Positions 45,393 to 53,246 of a stretch of DNA of 64,000 nucleotides are shown in pieces. The first letter of the stretch is position 1. The number at the start of each line of letters is the position of its first letter. This DNA is from an uncultured Lachnospiraceae bacterium (GTDB lineage Bacteria; Bacillota; Clostridia; Lachnospirales; Lachnospiraceae). The translations under genes and the position numbers were made by a program. Under the pieces are notes generated by a model. It searched no databases, was not told the origin of the DNA, and saw nothing but the letters and a program-made list of their open reading frames with translations. The stretch covers positions 62,001 through 126,000 of the forward strand of contig CAJTMW010000010.1 of the NCBI GenBank assembly GCA_910577275.1, given 5' to 3'.

Positions 45393-47250
45393 TATTACAT
45401 TTATTAATCCATATACATTTGTACCGGTTGAGAAAGATAGGCCCATAGATCGACAATGCTTAGAATCGTTGCCCTCTGCCGGACTGCACACAGGAATTCT
45501 CAAATGCAGGCTTTACGTCCGCACACCGCTGGCGATTCCGGACGCCGATAAGGTAAAGGAAGATGCGCAGGAGCATAAGGAATATCCCTTTTTTACCTAT
45601 AAAGAAAATGGAAAAGATATTCCGGCAATACCGGGGAGTTCCCTGAGAGGGGTTATTCGATCCGTATTCGAGACAGTAACAGATTCCTGTTTTTCAACGC
45701 TTCGGGAGAATACAGGATTGTCCAGGCGAATTGGAAGCAAGGAAGCATACAAACCGGGAATTCTCAAATGGCAGAGGGGAAACTGGCATCTTTATCGGGC
45801 AGAGCGCTATTTACTGGCAGTTGACCCGAAGCTTTTTGGCGAAAGTGATTATGCAAAATATGAGGGTCTTCCCAAGGATACATATGTCGGAATAATCCAA
45901 AAGGGGAAGACAAGAATTGCCAAAACATTGATGAAGGAAGAATTGCGATTTGGCGATTTGGTTGATTTTCAGCCATACACAGCAGGAAAGGGGACTTATA
46001 AAAAAGGAAAATATCTTATTTGGAATGGAGTGGCCAGGAATGTGACTATAAAAAAAACCGGCAGTGCAAGCACAGCCGGAAAAATTGAGGGACTGGTTTA
46101 CATTGGAGAGAACTTTGCAGGGAAAAAGCATGGAGAGAGCATATTTGTTTGCAAAACACCGGAAAATGGATTAAGAGGGGAGCAATTGAGCAAAGCATAT
46201 AACGGGCTGCTTGAAACATTGGCGATTTATCAGAATCCGGCTATTAACCGCAGTAAAGGGCATAGCGGATATATAGATTTTGGGCGTGCAAAGAAAGAAA
46301 CAGGCATTCCTGTGTGGTATTCCGTAGAAAATAAAAAGCTTTCTTTAGCCGCTATAGGAAGAACCTTTTATAATACCAGCCTGAATGATTTGACAAAAGA
46401 TAGAAACCCCTGCACGAAGAGAGAAGCTCTCTGTGAGGCGTGCATTCTCTTTGGCATGGCGAAGGACGAGAGCCTTGGAAGCCGGATACGGATTACAGAT
46501 GCAAGGGCAAAGAACAGGGAGCAAACGAAAAAGAAAACGGAAACCTTAAAAATTTTAGGACAGCCCCGTAGTTCCTATCTGCCTTTTTATGCCAAATCCG
46601 GCGCCGGTTCCAGTGCAGGAATTCCCAGTTCCTATGATGATAACGTAGAGATTGCAGGAAGAAAATTTTACTGGCATAATCAAAGCGCGGCAATAGACAG
46701 AACAATTTACACAGTTCCCAAAAAGGAAAAGATGAATAGCACTATGGAACTTGTGATGCCGGGAGAAGAGTTTCGCTTTGATATTTATTATGATGGCGTT
46801 ACAGAAGAACAGTTGCGGAAACTTATGTGGTGTATTCATTTTGGAGAGAATAATAAGGGTGGAGATATGTGTCATAAACTGGGACATGGAAAGCCGCTGG
46901 GGCTTGGGAGCGTTAAGATTGTGATAGAAGAAAATGCAGAGAGAATTTTTGAAAATGGCACTTACAGATGGGAAAAGGAAACAATGCCTGAGATGGGAAC
47001 AGAACCGAGGTTTAAGAAGAGCAGGGAGCTAAAGCGGGTAATGAATTTTCGGGGATTGAACGAAAAAGTAGCAATTAAATATCCATATATTTGTGACAGG
47101 GTAGGAAGAGACCTTTCGGAATCAAAAAGAAATGAGGATGCGAGGCATGTATGGTATTTGAAGAATAGAAATGCAGAGGTTGGTTCGGCAGAAGCTTTGC
47201 CCGGTATTCTGGATCAAAATCAAGAGCTTCATCCTTACGAAAAAATGTAG
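45367..47250 (+). CDS. Cas7-insertion RAMP protein (TIGR03986 family), type III-D
   Basis: 627 residues from ATG 45367 (AAGGAGCTGGAAAG upstream), overlapping the Csx19 end. Family opening NNITFINPYTFVP, RAMP loop IPAIPGSSLRGVIRSVFETVTDSCFSTL, a large insertion, then LCEACILFGMA and a late GHGKPLGLGSVKIVI glycine loop. TIGR03986 proteins are the distal Cas7 with insertion in III-D/III-Dv complexes. The last gene of the interference operon is intact. Confidence 0.88.
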   Translation: MRYYQKRNNITFINPYTFVPVEKDRPIDRQCLESLPSAGLHTGILKCRLYVRTPLAIPDADKVKEDAQEHKEYPFFTYKENGKDIPAIPGSSLRGVIRSVFETVTDSCFSTLRENTGLSRRIGSKEAYKPGILKWQRGNWHLYRAERYLLAVDPKLFGESDYAKYEGLPKDTYVGIIQKGKTRIAKTLMKEELRFGDLVDFQPYTAGKGTYKKGKYLIWNGVARNVTIKKTGSASTAGKIEGLVYIGENFAGKKHGESIFVCKTPENGLRGEQLSKAYNGLLETLAIYQNPAINRSKGHSGYIDFGRAKKETGIPVWYSVENKKLSLAAIGRTFYNTSLNDLTKDRNPCTKREALCEACILFGMAKDESLGSRIRITDARAKNREQTKKKTETLKILGQPRSSYLPFYAKSGAGSSAGIPSSYDDNVEIAGRKFYWHNQSAAIDRTIYTVPKKEKMNSTMELVMPGEEFRFDIYYDGVTEEQLRKLMWCIHFGENNKGGDMCHKLGHGKPLGLGSVKIVIEENAERIFENGTYRWEKETMPEMGTEPRFKKSRELKRVMNFRGLNEKVAIKYPYICDRVGRDLSESKRNEDARHVWYLKNRNAEVGSAEALPGILDQNQELHPYEKM

Positions 47251-47257
47251 AAAGAAA

Positions 47258-47304
47258 AGGCTGATACGCGCCGGTTTTATGACTTATCGGAAGCGTATCA
47301 GCCT
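47258..47304 (-). terminator. Terminator hairpin between convergent units
   Basis: 12-bp perfect arms AGGCTGATACGC (47258-47269) and GCGTATCAGCCT (47293-47304). On the minus strand it is followed by TTTTCTTTC, so it best serves the minus-strand gene ending at 47335, though it may also stop the effector operon. Confidence 0.6.
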
Positions 47305-47334
47305 GTAAAGTTAGATTAATGGAATTGCTATTCT

Positions 47335-47985
47335 TCAGGCGATGAACAGACTGAAAAAATCTGAGAGGATTCTTTGTTGTTCTTCGTGGGATGAATCAGA
47401 CCATTTGAAGAAGTCCTGCCATAAAAGGTATTCACGAAATGCCTTTGCATCATCGTCACCTTGGAATATACTAAGCAGGACAATTTTGCCATTTTGTGTG
47501 CTGATGGGGATTTTAGGAAATTTGCGTTCTTTGGAATGTATGCTGTTTACTTTTTCATCATCAGTATGCACTTTTGTAATTGTGATTACAGCTCTGAGAC
47601 CAAGGTCATCTATCAACTGAAATGTTTTTCCAATTGGGGCATCGTCTATAAGTAATCCGTCATCATTTATGCAATTGAACTCAATTAAATACTGACAGCA
47701 ATCGTTGTACATATGTACAAAGTGATCTTTAGGGCATATTATGTAATCAGGTATTGGCTCAAAAAATTTCGGCGGAAGATGAAATGCTTCCATCAGACGG
47801 AAAAATTGCGTCTTATCAGAGGCAGAGGCTTCCGGATATGATTTAGGAGTTACGTCGCCTGGGCCATGGAGGGGGAATGAATGAGCGACATAGAGCCATT
47901 TTTTTTGATAAAATTTTTGGAGCAGAACCGTTTTTCCATAGTTTGTAATCTCTTAAAAAATCATTCCAGTTGGAAGAATTAAAAT
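47335..47985 (-). pseudogene. Hypothetical protein gene with disrupted 5' end
   Basis: The frame 47335-47793 (153 residues, ICPKDHFVHMYNDCCQYLIEFNC; FREYLLWQDFFKWSDSSHEEQQRILSDFFSLF) remains open upstream to about 47952 without a start codon, reading YGKTVLLQKFYQKKWLYVAHSFPLHGPGDV. A second frame carries SSNWNDFLRDYK just upstream. A one-base shift near 47940 would join them. No family recognised. It is on the opposite strand to the CRISPR genes and probably an older or inserted passenger. Confidence 0.4.
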
Positions 47986-48176
47986 TTAAGGCAAAGCATA
48001 TGTTGCTTCAAAATGTCATAGAAATGTTTGCCGAAAATCTGATACATATCGAGTCTGAAATCATCATCAGTTATTAAACCACGCTTATAGACGGCGGCTG
48101 TATGTTTAAATAAACTATAAGCGTTCTCTACAGAGATATTCACTTGTTCAGCAGAAATACGATTTTGCGCATCCAT
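47979..48176 (-). CDS. Small hypothetical protein upstream of the disrupted gene
   Basis: 65 residues: MDAQNRISAEQVNISVENAYSLFKHTAAVYKRGLITDDDFRLDMYQIFGKHFYDILKQH. Soluble, helical, weak AAGAGAGA site. The pairing of a short gene with a larger one in tandem would fit a toxin-antitoxin unit, but there is no recognised motif. Confidence 0.35.
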   Translation of the reverse strand: MDAQNRISAEQVNISVENAYSLFKHTAAVYKRGLITDDDFRLDMYQIFGKHFYDILKQHMLCLKF

Positions 48177-48733
48177 ATTATCAAATCTCTCTTATCAAAC
48201 CTATAGCAGGTAGCACTAATCCTTTGCCTGTCATTGATTATACCAACGCCTGCCAGGAGATACAATGCGGAACACGGATTTTCATAGATTAAAAACTGTA
48301 ACTTTTAGAAAAAGGAGAACTATATGAAAGGTAAGAGGTGTAAAGAAAGAAGGGAGGCAAATTGAGAGAAAAGTATTTCTATTTAAATTCTGCGATAGGA
48401 AGTTGTTAGGTTTGGAGTCCGGTAAATCGTTAAACAAGATGGAGGAAAGATTATGGGACAGATAGAAAAAAAGGCTATAGGAGAAAAGGATGGTTTTAAG
48501 CTTTTTAAACATTAGCTTATCTGATACAATATCAAGTAAGCAGGAAAAATATAAATGCTAATGATTTGAACGGAGAGGAAAATATATAAAATGAATGTAC
48601 AAAAAACAAGAGCAAGTCCTGCAAATTAAGTATGCAACTTTACATATTGACAGAAAAATATTTGACCGGGAGATGTGCCAGAATTTCGGCCAATTCTGCT
48701 GGTAAAGACAGAATGGATAGGAGGAGGTAGTTC
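48177..48733. other. Intergenic region with short ribosome-site-led micro-ORFs
   Basis: No gene of normal size. Three tiny + strand ORFs each have a good site: MKGKRCKERREAN (AAAAAGGAGAACTAT), a 20-residue ORF after GATGGAGGAAAGATT, and MNVQKTRASPAN after GAGAGGAAAATATATAAA. They may be leader peptides or decayed gene starts. The ribosome site AGGAGGAGG of the CARF gene ends the region. Confidence 0.35.
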
Positions 48734-49339
48734 ATGAAAAAGATATATATTACGAATATTCCGCTGCAAGGGCGTGGGCAGCTATTGAAGTTTTTATATG
48801 AGCCCTGTGACTTTGAAATAAAAAATAATCGGGAAACCAGCTTTCCAATCATACCGGTAATAGCTTCCCAACACGAAAAAGGGGACGAGGTGAAAATATT
48901 GGCTATCCGATCAAATCATTCGGAGACGCCGGATAATTATGCAGTATTTCTCAGAGAATTGAATTTACTTGGGATTTGTGAAGAGCAAATCAGGGAAATT
49001 AATATGACAGAAAATCAAAACAGCGAGGAAAACCTGAAGTTATTATTGGCGGTGTTGGAAGAAATACCAGAGGAGGCATTGGTCTATGGGGATATTACTT
49101 ATGGTACGAAGCCAATGGCGGCAATTTTGCTGTATGTAATGGGCTTTGCTGAGAAGATGAAGAGTTGCGAGGTGAATGGAATCTATTATGGAGAGATTCG
49201 GAGAAGCGACAATAAACCGACATGCGCAATTCTTTATGATTTGACCGTGCTTAAGCTGTTAGAGGATTTGATTGATGAAATGAAAGGAATGGGAATTAGT
49301 AAAATGCGGGAAGCAATAAACAGATTGATTGGGCTATAA
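48734..49339 (+). CDS. Stand-alone CARF-domain protein
   Basis: 201 residues; ATG after AGGAGGAGGTAGTTC. Rossmann-like CARF fold: KKIYITNIPLQGRGQLLKFLYEP at the start and the ligand-loop motif VYGDITYGTKPMAAILLYVMGFAEK, the TM1812-type D-I-T-x-G pattern. Only about 25 residues follow, so there is no HEPN, nuclease or winged-helix effector domain. Followed 85 bases later by a sigma-factor-like protein; the pair sits between the interference genes and the array. It could sense cyclic oligoadenylate and act on its neighbour. Confidence 0.7.
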   Translation: MKKIYITNIPLQGRGQLLKFLYEPCDFEIKNNRETSFPIIPVIASQHEKGDEVKILAIRSNHSETPDNYAVFLRELNLLGICEEQIREINMTENQNSEENLKLLLAVLEEIPEEALVYGDITYGTKPMAAILLYVMGFAEKMKSCEVNGIYYGEIRRSDNKPTCAILYDLTVLKLLEDLIDEMKGMGISKMREAINRLIGL

Positions 49340-49424
49340 GCAGGAAAGTTTATGAATATAGTTTCGCAGGTAAGCACAGGTTCTGTTTTGGGTCCTGACC
49401 TGTGTAATATACAGGGGGATAGAG

Positions 49425-50615
49425 ATGAAAGAAGAATATATTGAAAGAGTGCAGTTGACGGAGGAATTTGAGGTACGACACGGAGCCTTTTTAGAAAAGC
49501 TAAAGTGTATGCCGACAGACAAAAAAGAAGAGAGGTGGGAATTTTTTAGCAGATATGACCAGCGCGAGGGTTTTATAATCGAAATGATGGAGTTGTACCG
49601 GCCTGGGGCTTATAGGAAAATAAAGAATCGGTTAGAAAATATGCCAGAATGCAATCTAAAGGAAGATTCGAATATGGCTTATTGGGGGAACAGGGAAATT
49701 GATTCGGCCGTGTTTATGGAAGCTATAAAAAGCGCTATAGAAACTTATACCGGGGAGAGCAAAGAAGGGAAGAAGTATAAGTTTATCGCATGTGTAGCAT
49801 TACTGTATAATCAAGTGGGGAGCAGGACAGCAGCAGAGAATACCTTAAGAAAAAAGGGATTAACAGATTCAGAAATACCAAAAAGTAAGTTGCCGAATGT
49901 CCTGAAATTGATTAGATCTGCTGAAAAGTTAATGGGATATGAAGGCTATTATAAGGAGATACATAAAGAAAAAGCTCTGGAACATGCTATAGAGATGGCT
50001 TCATACCACTTAACAAAAAAGGAAAAGACTCTGGTAAAGGAATTATTTCTTTGGGATAATAAGGTGATTTCTTTAGATATGCCGTTGGGAGCAAAGGATG
50101 GAGAAACGAGAACTACGATTGGAGATATGCAGAAAGATGAAACGGACTATTTTAATGTAATGTTTGAAGAGAAAGTGGAGAAATCATTTTTAGAGGTGTT
50201 TTGCCAGGAGATTGAGGATAGGTGGAGAATTATTACATCAGCAAAAGGGTTAAAAGAGCAGGAACTTATTAAGACCTTTCTGACGCAAGGCATTTTAAAG
50301 GAACTGAAGCTGGATAAGGATGGAAAGCCATTTTTGAAAGAACCTGCAGGAGATGAGGATTTTTATTATGGCCTGGCACCCAAAGGAGATTTTTTGTATC
50401 ATCAGTTGTTCCTGGAGAAATATTTGTGGAGAGCCTTTGTCGAGAAACCAGATGACTTCTATAATGTTTATGCCCGATTTCTACGAGAAGATTTTAATTT
50501 TTCCGATAAGATTTTAGCGGAAGTGTTAGGAAAAGATAAAACTGCTGTTTCAAAAGGAAAGAAGCGTTATTTTGGTCTGATGAAAGCTATATATGATTGC
50601 TGTGTAGCAAATTAG
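49425..50615 (+). CDS. Divergent sigma-70-like protein beside the CRISPR array
   Basis: 396 residues, ATG after CAGGGGGATAGAG. Segments resemble sigma-70 regions: FMEAIKSAIETYTGESKEGKKYKFIACVALLYNQ (region 2-like, c. 105-138), VISLDMPLGAKDGETRTTIGDMQKDE (the region 3.2 linker pattern SLDxPl...dg...d...D, near 215), and a C-terminal helix-turn-helix candidate DKILAEVLGKDKTAVSKGKKRYFGLMKAI (region 4.2-like). Region 2 is poorly conserved. It may be a specialised sigma factor, or a regulator derived from one. Transcribed with the CARF gene and immediately upstream of the array. Confidence 0.45.
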   Translation: MKEEYIERVQLTEEFEVRHGAFLEKLKCMPTDKKEERWEFFSRYDQREGFIIEMMELYRPGAYRKIKNRLENMPECNLKEDSNMAYWGNREIDSAVFMEAIKSAIETYTGESKEGKKYKFIACVALLYNQVGSRTAAENTLRKKGLTDSEIPKSKLPNVLKLIRSAEKLMGYEGYYKEIHKEKALEHAIEMASYHLTKKEKTLVKELFLWDNKVISLDMPLGAKDGETRTTIGDMQKDETDYFNVMFEEKVEKSFLEVFCQEIEDRWRIITSAKGLKEQELIKTFLTQGILKELKLDKDGKPFLKEPAGDEDFYYGLAPKGDFLYHQLFLEKYLWRAFVEKPDDFYNVYARFLREDFNFSDKILAEVLGKDKTAVSKGKKRYFGLMKAIYDCCVAN

Positions 50616-50924
50616 GGAACTCATCCTTCAAAAATTATGAGTATACTTGGCATGTTTGGCATCATCATAGAGCAGGTTTTCTGTTCTGTTGTCTAAAGCG
50701 ATTCTTAGGGGAATGCACATTGGATAAAATGTGGCTTTTTATATCTCCATTAGGAACTGTTCAGAAATAAATTAGCCATCTGGCTAATTTATTTCGTGAC
50801 GGTTCCTTAATTTACTGCCCAACAAAATATCGGTTTATCCGGGCTGGAAAAGGGTCATTTAAACAGTGAATAGTAAGTGCGATCGACAATTTAGGACAAA
50901 TTTAGAACAATGCGAAAATATCAA
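50616..50924. other. Intergenic region between the sigma-like gene and the array promoter
   Basis: Noncoding, 309 bases. The only structure I see is the large inverted repeat at 50753-50806. Confidence 0.4.
50753..50806 (+). repeat. Long inverted repeat, possible terminator or mobile hairpin
   Basis: Two 26-base arms (50753-50778 and 50781-50806) around a two-base centre; the inner 14 bases (AAATAAATTAGCCA with its complement) pair perfectly, the outer part has a few mismatches. No T run follows. Either the terminator of the sigma-like gene or a MITE-like insertion. Confidence 0.5.
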
Positions 50925-50953
50925 TTGAAAATCAGGAACATAGATTGTATAAT
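50925..50953 (+). promoter_or_regulatory. CRISPR leader promoter
   Basis: TTGAAA (50925-50930), exactly 17 bases, TATAAT (50948-50953), 130 bases before the first repeat. The same elements with identical spacing occur in the second leader at 57392-57420. Confidence 0.8.
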
Positions 50954-51001
50954 GGAAAAAAGACAGATTTATAGAAAACCAAAAAATCGTTTTAAAATGC
51001 C

Positions 51002-51027
51002 TTATTGTCAGAATGTTCTGACAATAA
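51002..51027 (+). promoter_or_regulatory. Leader palindrome, copy 1
   Basis: Perfect 12-bp arms: TTATTGTCAGAA (51002-51013), centre TG, TTCTGACAATAA (51016-51027), 48 bases after the -10 and 55 before the first repeat. It is matched at the same place in leader 2 with two compensated base pairs, so the symmetry is conserved rather than the sequence. Confidence 0.75.
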
Positions 51028-51082
51028 CATGCCAAAATGCCCCCTTAGAACCATTGATTTTAGTGGGTTTGTAAGGGATACC

Positions 51083-51336
51083 GTAGAAATGAAAGAAGCC
51101 CGTTAAGGGCATTGACACTTTTTATTGTATTACTTCGTTTACTATCGTTTGAATAAGTAGAAATGAAAGAAGCCCGTTAAGGGCATTGACACTCCTCTAG
51201 ATTGACCTTTGTTGCTTGATTTGATTGTGTAGAAATGAAAGAAGCCCGTTAAGGGCATTGACACACTTTCTTCGAATTAATATTCATTGAAATTCTCCTT
51301 GTAGAAATGAAAGAAGCCCGTTAAGGGCATTGACAC
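51083..51336 (+). CRISPR. CRISPR array 1: four 36-base repeats, three spacers
   Basis: Identical repeats at 51083-51118, 51157-51192, 51229-51264 and 51301-51336. They begin GTAGAAATGAAAGAAGCCCG and end TTAAGGGCATTGACAC; the internal GCCC...GGGC forms a short stem. Spacers are 51119-51156 (38 nt), 51193-51228 (36) and 51265-51300 (36), all AT-rich. The leader with promoter lies upstream, so transcription is on the + strand. The last repeat is not degenerate. Very short for a locus with a full cas gene set. Confidence 0.95.
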
Positions 51337-51686
51337 TTATTAGTGTTGTTAAAAGAAACCAATTCAACACATCAAGCACGAAAGGAGGTACACCTACATG
51401 GTCATCATTCAAAACTACACTTTTAAGTAAAAAGAAGACACGTTTTTTTGTAAAAAGCCGGGAGGAATCCCATTGTCCTTATTGTGGAGATAATTTTAAA
51501 GTGAACGGAAGTCGCAGGAGAATCTTGCATATTATCTTGTAAATTCCGGTTTTTGGATACAGACCTGTTTTGCATAGGAGAAACGGAGAGTATATGATAA
51601 AATGCGGTTATTGAAATATTGAACATAAATTTAATGTACATTTATATGGATGATGGCATAAAAGGATACGGAGGAAAAGAAAGAGA
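51337..51686. other. Region between array 1 and the Csm6-like gene
   Basis: Contains the decayed fragment listed at 51398-51600 and, at its end, the ribosome site GGAGG (51671-51675) of the Csm6-like gene. I see no further repeat unit after 51336. Confidence 0.4.
51398..51600 (+). pseudogene. Decayed fragment of a zinc-finger (transposase/DUF6431-like) protein
   Basis: A good ribosome site (AAAGGAGGTACACCTAC) starts MVIIQNYTFK at 51398, which stops after 10 codons. Another frame carries KSREESHCPYCGDNFKVNGSRRRIL (CxxC finger), and a third FRFLDTDLFCIGE. Together they resemble the N-terminus of IS-associated zinc-finger proteins, broken by at least two frameshifts. Right-flank debris between the array and the Csm6-like gene. 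Confidence 0.35.
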
Positions 51687-53246
51687 ATGAATAAAAACTT
51701 GGCAGAAAAAACACAGGAGTGGAAGTAGCTGGAGAGAAAGACATTTGAACAGAGGCAGATTGCGGATGAATTTTATGAGAGAAATCTCATGAAGCTGATT
51801 GAGGAGGATTTCATAGATCGAAATAAAGCAAAGGTATTTGAAAAGGTAGAATACCTGGTGGTGTCTGTGGGAACCTCTTACGAACCGATCGTGCTGAATA
51901 TCAGGCTTCTCAGACCGAAAAGGATTTTGTTTCTGCATACGGCAGAGACAGAAAGCACCTTGAGCAAGATTGTAAAATATTGCGAGTTGGAAGTAGTGGA
52001 GTATGAGAAACGCAGGGTAAGTGAGACCAGCCCTCTGGATATTTATCAGGAGATTAAGAGAAGCTACATTGATTGGGGAAAACCAGGGAAGATGTATATT
52101 GATTTTACCGGAGGTACCAAGGCCATGTCTGCAGCGGCGGCTATGGCGGGGGCTATGATTGATGTACAGTTGGTATATGTGGGATCCAATGATTACCTTA
52201 CTGACTTCCGGAAACCGAATCCTGGTTCGGAAACATTATTTTATATTGACAATCCTCTTGCTATATTTGGAGATTTTGAGATTGAGAAAGCATTGGCGTT
52301 GTTTGAGAGGTACAATTATGCAGGCGCACAGGAAAAGTTAGGAGAGCTGAAAGAAAATATACCGGATCCGTCTATACGGCAACAGATGAATTTTGTGTAT
52401 TTGTTGGCAAAGGTTTATGAGGCATGGGATGCGCTGGATTTTAGGGAAGCGTTTGCGTATATCAAGAAGCTGAACCACCAACTACGCAGGGATCGGATGA
52501 TGCATGATTCGTTTTTGCTGATGGATTGTTACGAGTACCTGGAAAAGCAGGAGGAAATATTGGGGTATTTAAATGAAATACCTGAAATGCTCAAAAAAAG
52601 GCATAATATTGATATTATCAAATCAAAAAACATCATGCATGCGCTGATGTTTACCATGTACCAAAGCGCATGTATCAGAGAGAAGCAGGAAAAGTACGAT
52701 ATGGCTACACTGCTATTTTACCGACTGCTGGAGATGATTGAGCAAAGGAGAATGTCCCATTACGGATTGTATGTATCCCAGATGAATTATGCTGAAATAA
52801 GATATGATAAAAAGTATCAGCCTGCCTATGGGGAGTTGGATGCCAAAGGACAATTTGAGTACTTCAAAGGGAAAGTAAAAGAGATAAAGATGGAGTTGTT
52901 TGGACGGACAGGAAATGAATATCTGCCGGAGCAGGTATCTCTTTTGGAGGGATTTATTATGCTGATGGCTTTGGGGGATCCGATCATTCATTTTCAGGGG
53001 AAAAGAGAGAACGATAAACTGAAAAGAATTCGGGCAATGGTATATTTGAGAAACAACTCTATTTTTGCCCATGGGCTTGGACCGGTCAGTTATGGCGACT
53101 ATACAAAATTTAAAAACATTGTTCTGGAAATATTCAAAGGTTTTTGTGAGGTAGAAAGAGTCAGTTATCAGGCCTATGCCAATAACATAGAGTGGATCAA
53201 TCCTCTTAAATCAAAGAATTATGTGATGGGAATGGGAGGTAATTGA
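51687..53246 (+). pseudogene. CARF-HEPN ribonuclease (Csm6-like, TIGR02710-type) with in-frame TAG at codon 14
   Basis: The natural start is ATG 51687 (GGAGG upstream): MNKNLAEKTQEWK, TAG at 51726-51728, then in the same frame LERKTFEQRQIADEFYERNLMKLIEEDFI, the usual N-terminal helix of this family. Then the CARF domain (YLVVSVGTSYEPIVLNI; ligand loop MYIDFTGGTKAMSAAAAMA), a TPR-like helical middle, and HEPN motif RNNSIFAH (R-x6-H, near 455). Reinitiation at ATG 51789 would give a 485-residue protein that keeps CARF and HEPN but loses about 34 N-terminal residues, so activity may survive. A CAG to TAG change would explain the stop. Confidence 0.75.

Noticed and set aside
48640..48700. TTGACA at 48648 as promoter of the CARF/sigma-like operon
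   Set aside because: No acceptable -10 element lies 16-18 bases downstream.
51337..51376. A fourth spacer and degenerate terminal repeat after 51336
   Set aside because: The following 40 bases are not followed by any sequence resembling the repeat.
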